From Allolobophora icterica (taxonomy: Eukaryota > Annelida > Clitellata > Crassiclitellata > Lumbricidae), in contig OY744615.1 of assembly GCA_963556255.1 (NCBI GenBank), positions 9,050,765 to 9,114,764 of the forward strand: a DNA stretch of 64,000 nt. The letters run 5' to 3'. Below are positions 44,810 to 55,019 of the stretch, piece after piece. Position 1 is the stretch's first letter; each line of letters begins with the position of its first letter. The notes under the pieces are model-generated. The model did not search any database and was not told where the DNA came from. It saw nothing but the letters and a program-made list of their open reading frames with translations. Made by a program: the position numbers and the translations under genes.

Positions 44810-45110
44810 CCGTACGTTTATGTAACGGCGAGATCGGGAGTTCAACGACAGGGCAGAATTTCTTTCGCGATTTCTGTTCCACCCGTACCCAATAAGGCAA
44901 CTCGGCTGTAACAGTGGCGTAGCTATCATATGTGCAGGGGGTGCAAGGCACCCGGGCCCACGACCTCCAGGGGCCCACTATATTGGTAAGAACGCAAGGC
45001 TACTGCCTTACGAGGCCAAACAAGGGCCCATGCGGCACCCTCTGCACCCGGGACCATGAAGGGCTAGCTACGCCACTTGGCTGTAATGAGTACCCTACAT
45101 CGTCAGCACT
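44810..45110 (+). mobile_element. SINE family D split by a hAT MITE
   Basis: AGGGCAGAATTTCTTTCGCG and CTGTTCCACCCGTACCC match the family D body. GGCTGTAA then appears twice, on either side of the nested element, before the SINE resumes with TGAGTACCCTACATCG. Confidence 0.75.
44912..45078. mobile_element. 167-bp hAT MITE with 8-bp target duplication
   Basis: Ends CAGTGGCGTAGCTA and TAGCTACGCCACTT are inverted to each other with one terminal mismatch. The flanks are GGCTGTAA at 44,904-44,911 and 45,079-45,086. The interior is GC-rich (ACCCGGGCCCACGA, CTGCACCCGGGACC) and non-coding. The CAGTGGCGTA end also appears at 20,919, perhaps a fragment. Confidence 0.9.
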
Positions 45111-45593
45111 GTTGATATAAAAAGGACAATTAATTATTACTGGCGCCTACCCGCTGTTTGTGTCCATTGTTTAGGTCAGAGGTGCGCAACCTTTCGTTAG
45201 TGTCGGCCGCATTAAAAGCTCATATTATCACTACGGCCGCCAAGACAGTCGTGTGCTATTAGGTTATTCAAAACTACACATATTGTGCTGAGATTTACTA
45301 AGAAACAATGGCGACGTCCAGAAATAAGCATGATTACTGTTACGCCAAGACGATATACCACTCTGTATGAAGCTTCGCTATGAACACTCGTAGTTTTCGC
45401 AAAGGTGGCCACATGAGAAATCTGCTGTTGGGGGGTTTCTCTTCAAATTCTCCACACAAACCTTCCTCGAGTAACCTACTAATTTAGCATATGGATGAGA
45501 TTCGTGATGGCGATAATGCTGCTCGGCATTGTCCCCTTTCACAGTTTTCACAACTTCACCGCAGATGAGGCATTTCATTGATTGCTTTGCTCA

Positions 45594-46518
45594 TAGGCGC
45601 CGACTCCACAGGGGCAACAGGGACTTTCGCCCCAGTACTCACCAAGGATCTGGGGCGAGAGTATATTTTCGCCCCAGTACTTTTTTGGCCAATAAAAATA
45701 TGAAAAATTCAAACTGCTTCATAAAACTTTGTTACTATTAATTAAAGAACAAGGAACCCCTTTTGTAAATCTTGTCAGAATAGAAACCAGAAACGCTTGC
45801 TGAAAAGTTCAAAGTTTGTTAAGCGATCGTTTATAGAAGACGGATTCAGTATCTGGAAGCACGCCGTTGAAAGATTCAATGGCCACGAGAAGTCCGATTG
45901 TCACAGAGCTGCAGTTAGGACACTTGCATCTGCAGCTGAAGGTGTTAGCAGTCTTCTCCTGGAGACCAAGGTCTTGGTCTCGAGTGCACTCGAGTTCGTT
46001 GTTAAAAGTCTTGGTCTTGGTCTTGGTCTTGAGACCAAAAGTCTTGGTCTTGGTCTTGAGGGGGTCGAGGGGGACATGACCCCACACCTTTAAGAGTGGG
46101 GGGACACGCCATACATTTGTCCCCCCAAATTTAGAAGAAACACCAAAAAGGGCAAGAAATGTAATTGCGCGTGAGGGTTTTCACTGCCTTTTTGACCAGA
46201 CGAGGTAAAAAAAGTCAATTTTTTGAGCAGAAGTGTCCCCCCGAAAATTCTGTGAAAGAAGAAGAAATTCGTCATGAAATTTATTTTAGGGGGATGAATC
46301 TCGAAAAAGGTAAGCAATTTATCAATTTATTTTTGAAACAAATAATTGAAAAGTAAGTCGTAAAAAGGTTTTTGTGGATGAACTCCTGAAAAGTAAAAAA
46401 ATGGGGGTGGGGGACATGAATTCCTAAAAAAAGGTCATAGACACAGACCATAGGCGACTTTGCCCCCCCACCTCTCAGACAAGATCGCCGCCACTGCTAC
46501 CGACTCCAATAAGTAAGA
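45594..46518. other. Transposon-like debris between inverted-repeat arms
   Basis: Contains a GGTCTTGGTCTT-type repeat (about 45,965-46,060), with local palindromes GAGACCAAGGTCTTGGTCTC and CTCGAGTGCACTCGAG, and several runs of CCCCCC or GGGGGG. The phrase CAGTGGCGGCGATC, read on the minus strand, lies at the right edge near 46,490 and interrupts similarity between the two inverted arms, as expected for an insertion. No gene is recognised. Confidence 0.45.
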
Positions 46519-46895
46519 GAAGCTTCGTGTAGTTTGCCATGGGGCAACAAAACGGCCATTCCGGCCCTCCATACACTGGCTCCCCACAGACATTCGTACG
46601 CACACACACCTACGCATGTATGCTTAATTCATATTTTCGTGTACATGTATATAAAATTATAAATACATACCAGCAGGCATAGACCGATTACTGTTCACAC
46701 TTCACACGGTTTGCTAATTGATAAACTGTTCAACGCCACTTAAGCAGAACTTTAATGCGGTACAAAGAGCGCTATAACAAGTTAAAGTCCAGCTCCAAGC
46801 TTTACCCGGTTTCCTTTATCCTTTTATATTCCCGCGCCTCAGATTCACATTTCGGTGACGGTATGAACGTGGGCGCGTTACAAATTTAATTAATT
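46519..46895 (-). repeat. Right arm of the inverted dispersed repeat
   Basis: Reverse-complement counterpart of 40,870-41,262 (GCTTCGTGTAGTTTGCCATG, CCGGCCCTCCATACACTGGC, CATGTATGCTTAATTCATAT, CCTCAGATTCACATTTCGGT). The distance between arms is about 5.3 kb. Confidence 0.8.
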
Positions 46896-46905
46896 AATTA
46901 ATTCA

Positions 46906-46945
46906 TTATTAATTAATAATAATAATAGTAATAATAATAGTAGTA

Positions 46946-47017
<72 letters not shown>

Positions 47018-47135
47018 GTAATAACAATAAGAAGAAGACGAGCAAGAGGAGGAGGAGGAGGAGGAAGAAGAAGAAATATAAAAATGAATATAATAATAAT
47101 AATAATAATACTAAATACATAATAATGATACTAAT
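46906..47135. repeat. (AAT)n microsatellite with AAG/AGG interruptions
   Basis: Long AAT tract with a central AAGAAGACGAGCAAGAGGAGG segment. Apparent poly-Leu frames on the minus strand are artefacts of the repeat. Confidence 0.9.
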
Positions 47136-47759
47136 AACTTCTTTCCTCCATTGGGCAGCCAGAGTAATGAACACAATATTGGTGCAATATGTTCATAGTT
47201 ATGGGTTTTTATGAAACCATTTGCAATTTGTGCAGCTCTACTTAGCAATCCCAAAGAAAAGTGAATTGCAGTAGTGGAGACGTCAGGAGACTAGCGCAGT
47301 TGTGATAGAGATTAAGAGAGCATTAACGATGTGTGGTCTGATTCCACGAATATCTCAAAGTTTGAGCTGATACATCCATTCTGTGCCATCATACCTTCCT
47401 CTATCCTCTAAAGTCTAGACTGTACACCTATCTTATACTGTTTAATTCTATGCCATGCAGCGCTAACCAAGCCTATCTCTCTTTTCTATAGAAGCATCTC
47501 AGAAGCCTTCATTCCTCGTGGAATCACGACCATCAGATGAAGCAGCCTCATTTCACTGCGCTGAAAATATCAGACCCCCATCTGAAAGGTTGACTGCTTA
47601 TAACCTCGTCCTTTGCTCCCTCCCCGCTCTCTCTCCTTCCCTCCCTTCACCCATCTCTCCCTCTCCCTTTTCGCTGCTCGTTTTGTCCTTTCTTATTGTT
47701 ATTCGTTTGGACTTGATACGGAGATGTACCAAATAGATTGACTTCGATACAACGACGTC
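47136..47759. other. Unassigned region with one candidate exon
   Basis: A pyrimidine tract TATCTCTCTTTTCTATAG ends at about 47,491 and is followed by a frame reading SQKPSFLVESRPSDEAASFH. It looks like a splice acceptor and a short open stretch. There is no recognisable domain and no clear link to a gene, so it is recorded only as a possibility. Confidence 0.2.
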
Positions 47760-48145
47760 AGCGTGTGCCTCTCTCGCTGTATGTGTGTCTCTTTCTCTCT
47801 GTCTACCTCTTCCTTTCATTTCTCTCACATCTCTTTCTCTCAGAATGTCTTTCTCTGTTTGTCTTTGTCTCTCTATTTCTCTTTGTGTGTCTTTCTTCTC
47901 CCTCTGTTTCTCTTTCTTTCTATATGGTTCTCTGTCTCTCTCTCTCAGTATCTCTTTCTATCTCTCTCTGTCTCAGAGGCAGATTAAGAGACACAGAGAG
48001 AGAGAGAGAGAGAGACAGAGAGAGAGACAGAGAGACAGAGAGACAGAGAGACAGAGAGACAGAGACAGAGAGACAGAGACAGACAGAGACAGAGACAGAG
48101 ACAGGACAGAGACAGAGACAGAGAGAGACAGAGAGACAGAGAGAC

Positions 48146-48219
<74 letters not shown>

Positions 48220-48312
48220 AGAGGGAGGGAGAGGGAGAGAGAGATGTAGACAGATATTTAGAGAGACACAGAAAGACAGAGAGAAAGACAAATATAGACA
48301 GATATTCAGAGA
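47760..48312. repeat. Pyrimidine tract followed by purine tract (CT)n-(GA)n
   Basis: About 225 bp rich in CTCT/TCTG on the plus strand switch near 47,983 to about 320 bp of GAGA/GACA. The halves could pair into a long imperfect hairpin. The tract ends about 50 bp before the first base of the P450 inverted duplication seen in this window. Confidence 0.9.
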
Positions 48313-49649
48313 GATACAGAGATTACATTATAAAGGTCAAGGCTCAAGAGTTAAACTGAACTCTAAACTGTGTTTATACGAACGACTGTCGCCTGCATCC
48401 AGCAGCAACTGAAGCAGCAGAATTCAGTGGAATCAGCGCAAAGGCGGTTAGTCTCTTCAAACCGAAATCAGGTCAACGTTAGATCGAAAGGAATCTGTGA
48501 GTTCGTGTGGATCTCGTCTTCATGGTTCAAAGGTGTCGTGTAGCGCTATATGCGTCATGATTAATTAACATTAATTAGAACCTACTGTAGCACCGGTGTA
48601 TATTATAATATTCTTTATTATTTCAAACTGACAGACGCAGTAAGATTACATTGAAACATGAAAGCACAATCAAGATCCTAATTAAACATATTGCACAAGC
48701 CGGTGTATATTGCATAAAACCAAGCCGTATCCAGGTCAAAACCCTTAAGACAAAGTCCGGTAGGATAGAGAGGCAGTCCGTGGTAGACAAGCAATCGTCT
48801 TAAGTGGAGGACGAAATAACATAAGCGACTGAGGTCAGTGAAACAGATGTAGGGCCTATACAGTTAACTGTGAGTTCCTAAGATTAAATATTTCGTTGTT
48901 TTAGGCTTGCGTTTGGGTTACGTAAAGGTTTACAAAACAATTAACGGCGCTATAGAAGTAATTAGATTAGATTAGAGGTTGGTTGTTTATGATTCGTTGT
49001 CATTGTAGGCAATCAGTCTTTGTCTTAGAAAATAAACAAAAGAATGGCTATTGATGATGATACGATCGATGACCTTCGTCTGATGCCACTCCTCGTGACA
49101 TTCCTTGGCGTCTTCGTGACAACGTACGTCGTGTTGGTCAGAGTTTGTGGTTGGACATTGAGAAGAGGAAGAAGAAGCGTTGACTGTTTGCGTCATCTTC
49201 CTCCGTCGATGGCTTCACTTCCGGTCGTTGGTTCTCTCGTCTTCATGACTTCCTGCCATGGACTCTTCCACCGGTTCTTCGCAGACAAAGCCAAGACCCT
49301 TGGACCTGTGTTCACCTGCTACCTCGGATCCAAGTCAGACTTCATCTCATTTCATCCGATCTAATCTATTATAACCCAATCTAATTTTAGATGACCTGAT
49401 CTAATATTAAGCAAAGCGAATACAATCTGTTTGCCGGGGGCCCCATCTGCTAAACAGTGCTACCTGAGCTCAGAGTGAACTTTCGCCTGTCAGTCCATCT
49501 GTGTGTGTGTGTCTTTGTGCGTCTATGTGTCTCTGTGTGTCGTATCTTGACAGCTAGGAGGGGTCTGGAATTCAAAAATTCGGAGTTTGATGCGTTTAAC
49601 TACACAGAACTCATTGACTGGCAAGTATGCGTAACAGAACCACCACTTA

Positions 49650-49735
49650 GATTGGGAGTAATTATAACTGTAATTAGTAACTTCTATTGCGCCAGTGTCT
49701 AATGCACAAGGTATCAACCGATGGCATTAAAAACA
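49650..49735 (-). mobile_element. LINE 3' terminal fragment in P450 intron 1
   Basis: The minus strand reads ATGCCATCGGTTGATACCTT, GTGCATTAGACACTGGCGC and AATAGAAGTTACTAATTACA. It is the recurrent LINE 3' end, present at the matching place in arm 2 (62,700-62,800), so it predates the duplication. Confidence 0.75.
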
Positions 49736-49869
49736 AGATTGGAATCCAGGCGAATACTGTTGACTTTTAACAATAAGAAAGAAGATCGCACATCATGACA
49801 ACTTAATTGCATTAACGGAATAGACTACCGCTTCTGTAGTTTTGCTGAACATAATGATGGAATAATATA

Positions 49870-51028
49870 CAGGGTGGGCCAAAAAAGCAACGCCTACAGA
49901 GTTTTACTAATATTTTGGCCAAAAGTAAGAATGTTTAAATCAAGTTTTGCTGGCTTAAAAGTAATTCATATTTACGTATAGCAGCCAAATTTTACCAAAA
50001 TATTTCAAACAGAACCAAAGTTATATCACTTTTACTCAGTCCACCCACTGTTTTTTGATGGTCCAGAAACATGTAACGTAAGAAAAAGTGACAAAAAACG
50101 ATTTTATTAGGTTACATCTCAAATAATTGGCATCAAACCGACTTGATATTGCTTCACAACTTGTGTTCAGTGTGTCCACCACCAGTACCCACACATGTGC
50201 TGAGTCTCTTTGTAACGTTTTGATGGCCTTGTTGATAGGTTCCCATATCAACTCCAATGCGACCTTCAATTTTCTTATCGTTTTTGGCTTTGGTCGCAGA
50301 TTGTGGCATTTCTCCAGCATAGCTCCTCACACGTGATAATCCAGGGGGTTCAAATCCAGAGAGTTTGGGGCCATTGGTCCTTCTCAGTGAAACCAGGGCA
50401 ATTGACATTGAGCCAATTCTGCGTGAGACGAGCAGTATGCGCTGGTGCACCGTCTTGCCGAAAGATGAATCCTGCAGCTGGCAGGAAACGCAATCAGAAA
50501 TTAATTCTGGAAGCAGGTGAAAAACGTAATATACAGCATTCACCTTCGCCTTTTCATCAACAAAATGCAGTCGACTTTTGCCATCAAAACAAATACCAGA
50601 TGATACCATAACATGTGGAGCGAACTTCTCGCGTTCAATGATCAAGCGATCAAGTCTTGCCAAATGATGTAACAGTGACGTGCAGCTAAGCTGGTGCCCC
50701 GTTTCTTTTCTAAATAATAATAATAATTACATTTAATTATTTAAACATTCTTAATTTTGGTCGAAATATTACAATTATTTGAGATGTGACTTAATAAAAT
50801 CGTTTTTTGTTATTTTTTGTTGCGTTACGTTTTTGGACCATCAAAAAACAGTGGGTGGACTCAGTAAAAGTGATATAACGTTGGTTCTGTTTGCAGTATT
50901 TTGGTGAAATTTGGCAGTTATACGTAAATATGAATTACTTTTAAGCTAGCAAAACTTGATTAAAAATTCTTTCTTTTAGCCAAAATATTAGCAAATACTT
51001 GGAGGGGTTACTTTTTTGGCCCACCCTG
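49870..51028 (-). mobile_element. Tc1/mariner-like element, 1,159 bp, TA target duplication
   Basis: The element starts CAGGGTGGGCCAAAAAAG and ends with its complement (CTTTTTTGGCCCACCCTG apart from one base). It is flanked by TA on both sides. Terminal inverted repeats extend about 260 bp (to about 50,128 and from about 50,770). Arm 2 has the uninterrupted sequence GGAATAATATACACAACATG, the exact empty site. The interior encodes a decayed transposase on the minus strand. Confidence 0.93.
50030..50690 (-). pseudogene. Decayed Tc1/mariner transposase (catalytic half)
   Basis: The minus-strand frames contain KFAPHVMVSSGICFDGKSRL, then FRQDGAPAHTARLTQNWL, the classic QDGAPAHT motif with the second catalytic Asp. 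DLNPLDY follows, and a downstream segment MLEKCHNLRPKPKTIRKLK. The expected HVWG tryptophan codon is TGA and the frame shifts at least twice. The N-terminal DNA-binding half is missing, so it cannot encode an active enzyme. Confidence 0.85.
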
Positions 51029-51446
51029 TACACAACATGTTTTGCCAGTATTGCATTCTACTTCTCATCAAATTCACGCTGTAGAAGTAAATAGCTTGTT
51101 TCTCTTGAGGTTACTGCTTGTTTAACATGAGTTAATAGTGCACGTCTATAGTATCAACACTTCGAGATCACTGAGGCACCTCAAAGTCATGTGGTAAATT
51201 GGTGAAATTGCACCACGATACAGCTGACATTAATTGGCAACTACTCTGCACTATTAGAAGTAGAAACGAGACAAAATTCTCCCTTTATAATTAATGGTGT
51301 GTGTGTCCCTGGGTGCGTTGTTAGGCTGGCGCTGGTTCTGAACGATCGTCGAACGATTGATGAGGCTCTTATCAAGAAGTCTGCTTTCTTCTCTGGAAGA
51401 ACTCTCAACTATGCTGCAAAGTTCTTCTACAACACTAAAGCCAAAG

Positions 51447-51712
51447 GCAAGTGTCCAATTGCCATGGTTCAGTTGCCACTGTGCAGTTTCCACCCAGGAA
51501 TCGTCACGGTTCAGTTGCCACGGTACGATTACCACGGTTCACTTCGCACGGTGCAATTTCCACGGTTTATATGTCAAGGTACAATTGCCACGGTTCACTT
51601 CTCACGGTGCAATTGCCAAGGAGTTTTGATGTCAAGGTTCATTTCTTAAGGTGCATTTGCCAAGGTTTTGATGTCAAGGTACAATTGCCACGGTTTAGTT
51701 GCCGCTGTGTAA
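51447..51712. repeat. Minisatellite in P450 intron 2, arm 1
   Basis: Units of about 16 bp such as CAATTGCCACGGTTCA and CTTCTCACGGTG repeat with many variants, beginning right after the exon 2 donor. The paralogous array is at 61,840-62,098. The apparent open frames here are artefacts. Confidence 0.85.
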
Positions 51713-54101
51713 CTTACCTATAGTACTATTCATCTATTATTACAGGTAAAAATGATCCCTCATGATTAAAAATATATGTTAGGGCTTAAGAGTAAGAAAT
51801 TATCTACAGAAATTAGGCCTCTTCCCGGTTTCACAACCATCCGGAAATATGTCTCTGAATGCAATGGCTTGGACTTGCAATGGCTTGGTGCTTGGACACA
51901 GATGTAAAGATGTTGGTAAAGGAAGTTCGTCTCACTTCAATCTCCAAAGACAGCAGAAATGCGACGTCCTAAGTCGGAGAGAAATTCTGCACCCTCAGCA
52001 TTTACAGGCCCAATGGTTTCAAAGGCAGTGGGAACAAACTCGAGGGTTTCAGTCAGCAATGCATGTTTGGTAGATTTGAATCAAAGCCTGTTCAGTTGCA
52101 GTAAATGCTGGAATCGCTGCCTGCGACAAGTAGGAAGCGGTACAAATGTTTACCATTTTAGCATCCCCGGTCCCCAGAATATACACAGAAAAGAGAACAA
52201 TGTTGATGTCCCGTTGAATAGGCCTAGGACTATGGGGCTTTTGAAGGCACGCGCATTGTCTGTTATTGTTGTTGTTGTTAGGAATTATTCATCATCAGTA
52301 CAACGACGACTTTCGTCGTTATCACCACCAGGCGTTGACTATACTGAAGGAGTTTGGTCTCGGTCAGAATGAGATGGAGACGAGGATCAACAGAGAGATC
52401 GATGAACTGATCGATCACATCGATTCAAAGCAAGGACAACCATTCGATCCAGCCGACCTCGTGTCCCTTTGTACGTTGAACGTCGTTACGAGCATTCTAT
52501 TCGCCAAGAGACTTAAACAAACGGATCCCGATTTGCGTCAGCTCAACAACAACATCCACCAATACCTCCATAGCATACGATTCTTCTTAACTTTCTGTCC
52601 GTTTCTCCGCTTCCTTCCCCCTTTCAAAAAAGCCATCAGCAACGGCTTTCGTCTCCTTCACGAGATCAATCACCTAATCGGAAACGGAATTCGATCCAGC
52701 CTGGAAATGGAGAAGACGGTGGCTAGCTACGTGGCGAGTTACGTAGTGAAGGAGAAGGAGATGGGAACCTACGACGAGGAAGATCTGTTCTATGCCTGTC
52801 GAGATCTGATGGAGGCAGGATCAGATCCACCACGATTCTTTGGTCGATGGAGATGATGGCCAACAACCCAGACATCCAGAAACGAATTCACGAAGACATC
52901 GATGCACAGTTGGCTCAGCATCAGAAGCCGACGTCAAGTGATGCGATCAGATTGCCCTTCGTCGAGGCAACGATACTTGAGGTACTGCGTCTGAGGACCG
53001 TTGCACCTCTGGCGCTGCCTCACAAGGTCGTCGACGATACAACGATCGATGGTTACCACGTTACCAAAGGAACCATGGTCAGTAGAACCACTTCGGTAAT
53101 TGAGTAATTAAGGAATCATGAAAAGTTGCGGATTAAAAAATAAATGAATACCACTAACATTGCACTTTCGACTCCATTCCAGGTGCTGCTGAATGTCTAC
53201 GCAGTTCACATGGATACAGAGACTTGGGGAGATCCGGAAGTCTTCCGTCCTGACAGATTCCTCGATGAATCTGGACAAAAGGTCGTTGGAAAGAACCGAA
53301 TCATTCCTTTCTCCATAGGTTCGTATTCGTATTATATCTGGGCATCTGAATGGCGCTGTTTAAAACTCTGTCATACTTAGACATATCTGCTGACCGAAAT
53401 GCTTTGCTCCATTGGTGCTCAAAACTAGAAGAGAATTGAAATGCTGAAATCCAAGGTAATTGTTGAAGTTCTAATATTGTAACGTCAACTATCGATTTTT
53501 TTTATCCAAACCTCAATTCAGGCAGTTACCTAACCTTACCTTACCTTACCTACTCAATTTAACCCCCAAACGAAACTTACCTTTCCATCCGAACGAATTT
53601 TCTGGATGTTGACTAAGATGCGACTATAATTTGTTGCGCCATTGGTGGATGTCTTGTTCATGAATAGACACCGGATTAATTTAAGAAGTTATTAATGAGG
53701 AGATTCTCTTTCACCGTTACCTAAGCTCATTATATAAACTTCGTTTGATCTCATCTTACTCTAATTTTCACCATATAGCCTGAATCAATTTCTTTAGAGT
53801 GAGTCGTTTCTCAAAGTTCGTGTCCTTCGCTGTGTCAGTGTCAGTATATAACATATTGTCAAGTTCACGGATGTTTATCAGGTCGGCGTTCTTGTATCGG
53901 AGAGGGAATCGCTCGACAGGAGTTGTTCCTTATGTTCACGAGTCTCCTGCAGCGATTCGAGATCCGTCCACCTGAAGGTCAGAAGAGGATCGTCTGTCGA
54001 CCAACGCCGGCACCAATCGTCGCCCCATCGCCTTTCCAAGTGCGACTGATCCCCAGATAGCACAACAGCGGTTGATGTGCCTACTGGCAGACGACGCCCA
54101 C

Positions 54102-54107
54102 AATAAA
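54102..54107 (+). promoter_or_regulatory. Poly(A) signal AATAAA of P450 copy 1
   Basis: AATAAA lies 42 bases after the stop codon (54,058-54,060). The same hexamer is at the matching place in arm 2. Confidence 0.7.
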
Positions 54108-54279
54108 TCAAACGATAAGACAACGATGACCCATGATGACCAACTCAATAGAACTCTAAAACCTCAAATTAACATTTAGCTCGATTCATTCTGTGAAGAC
54201 TCTTCAATTTAGTTTTAAAACGTCAAGTTACGTTGGAGATCGGCATTTATTTCCACAATAATTAAATACATGTGCAAGC

Positions 54280-54988
54280 CAGAGTCCGATTTGTCAAAAA
54301 AGAAGCAGGGGGGTAGGAAATCTAGACAAATAATAAAAATTTATTAAGCCATAATTAATTTTTTTACTCGTAATTTTGTAAATGAGGTTAATGAACTTCC
54401 ATAATATGTCAAGATTCTGCAATGACCAACAGTCAATTACGAGGCAAACATGGCATCGAACAAATTTTATATTCAAAATTAAAAGGAGTTTTCAGTTGCA
54501 GTTTTAGCTGAAATATACTAAGAGGAACAAATTGTAGGCGTACACAGAAGCGTTAGACGTGACTAAATTGCACTGAAAGATGAAATACAAGTACAAAACC
54601 AAAGCTATCAAACCATTGGAAATACTAGCAAACCCAATGAACCAGTGCACCAAGTACACTAGTAGGCCAACAGCCACTATAAAAAAAAGCTGTGCATATT
54701 TCTTTTGTTTGTGCACAATAGTCGCCTTGCCAATTGGCTTATCTAAGGCATCATGGCGCCCACATTTCAGCCAGGAAATAACGTGTATCCTGGCATTCCA
54801 AGATGTTAGAGATGGCCCGTTAATCATCGGCAGGTAGCTGATGGGGTCAACAGCTGTTGCGCACTGTAGGCCTATGTTGCAAGTTCATCTGGCTAAAGCC
54901 ACGCTCGCAAGCTGCAGACGAAATGAGCAGAATCTTCAAAGTCTGCTCAAGTGTTGCGAGATGAGACCGCATATGTTGGCCTTGTTTG

Positions 54989-55019
<31 letters not shown>

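Larger units (their letters stand above)
49044..54060 (+). pseudogene. Cytochrome P450 (CYP2 clan), frameshifted copy
   Basis: P450s of this clan are haem monooxygenases anchored in the endoplasmic reticulum. Exons are 49044-49333, 51325-51446, 52282-53077, 53183-53318 and 53882-54060, matching the intact copy exon for exon. The start MAIDDDTIDDLRLMPLL opens a membrane anchor, followed by the hinge HLPPSMASLPVVGSL. The haem-binding stretch in the last exon (GRRSCIGEGIA) is preserved. Exon 3 has lost 7 bp after base 52,826, in the codons of the oxygen-binding AGSDTT motif. The frame then runs into a stop at 52,854-52,856, giving about 328 residues without a haem site. Intron 2 starts with GC instead of GT, as in the other copy. 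All other splice sites and the poly(A) signal are intact, so the loss looks recent. A sequencing or assembly error at the 7 bp cannot be excluded. Confidence 0.9.

Noticed and set aside
47738..48412. Frames rich in Ser/Leu or Arg/Glu (SLSLSV, RERERE)
   Set aside because: Translations of CT/GA simple repeats.
54504..54827. 107-residue frame with hydrophobic segments inside the hAT element
   Set aside because: Could look like a membrane protein, but it lies in decayed transposon DNA, matches no family I know, and no promoter or splice sites were seen.
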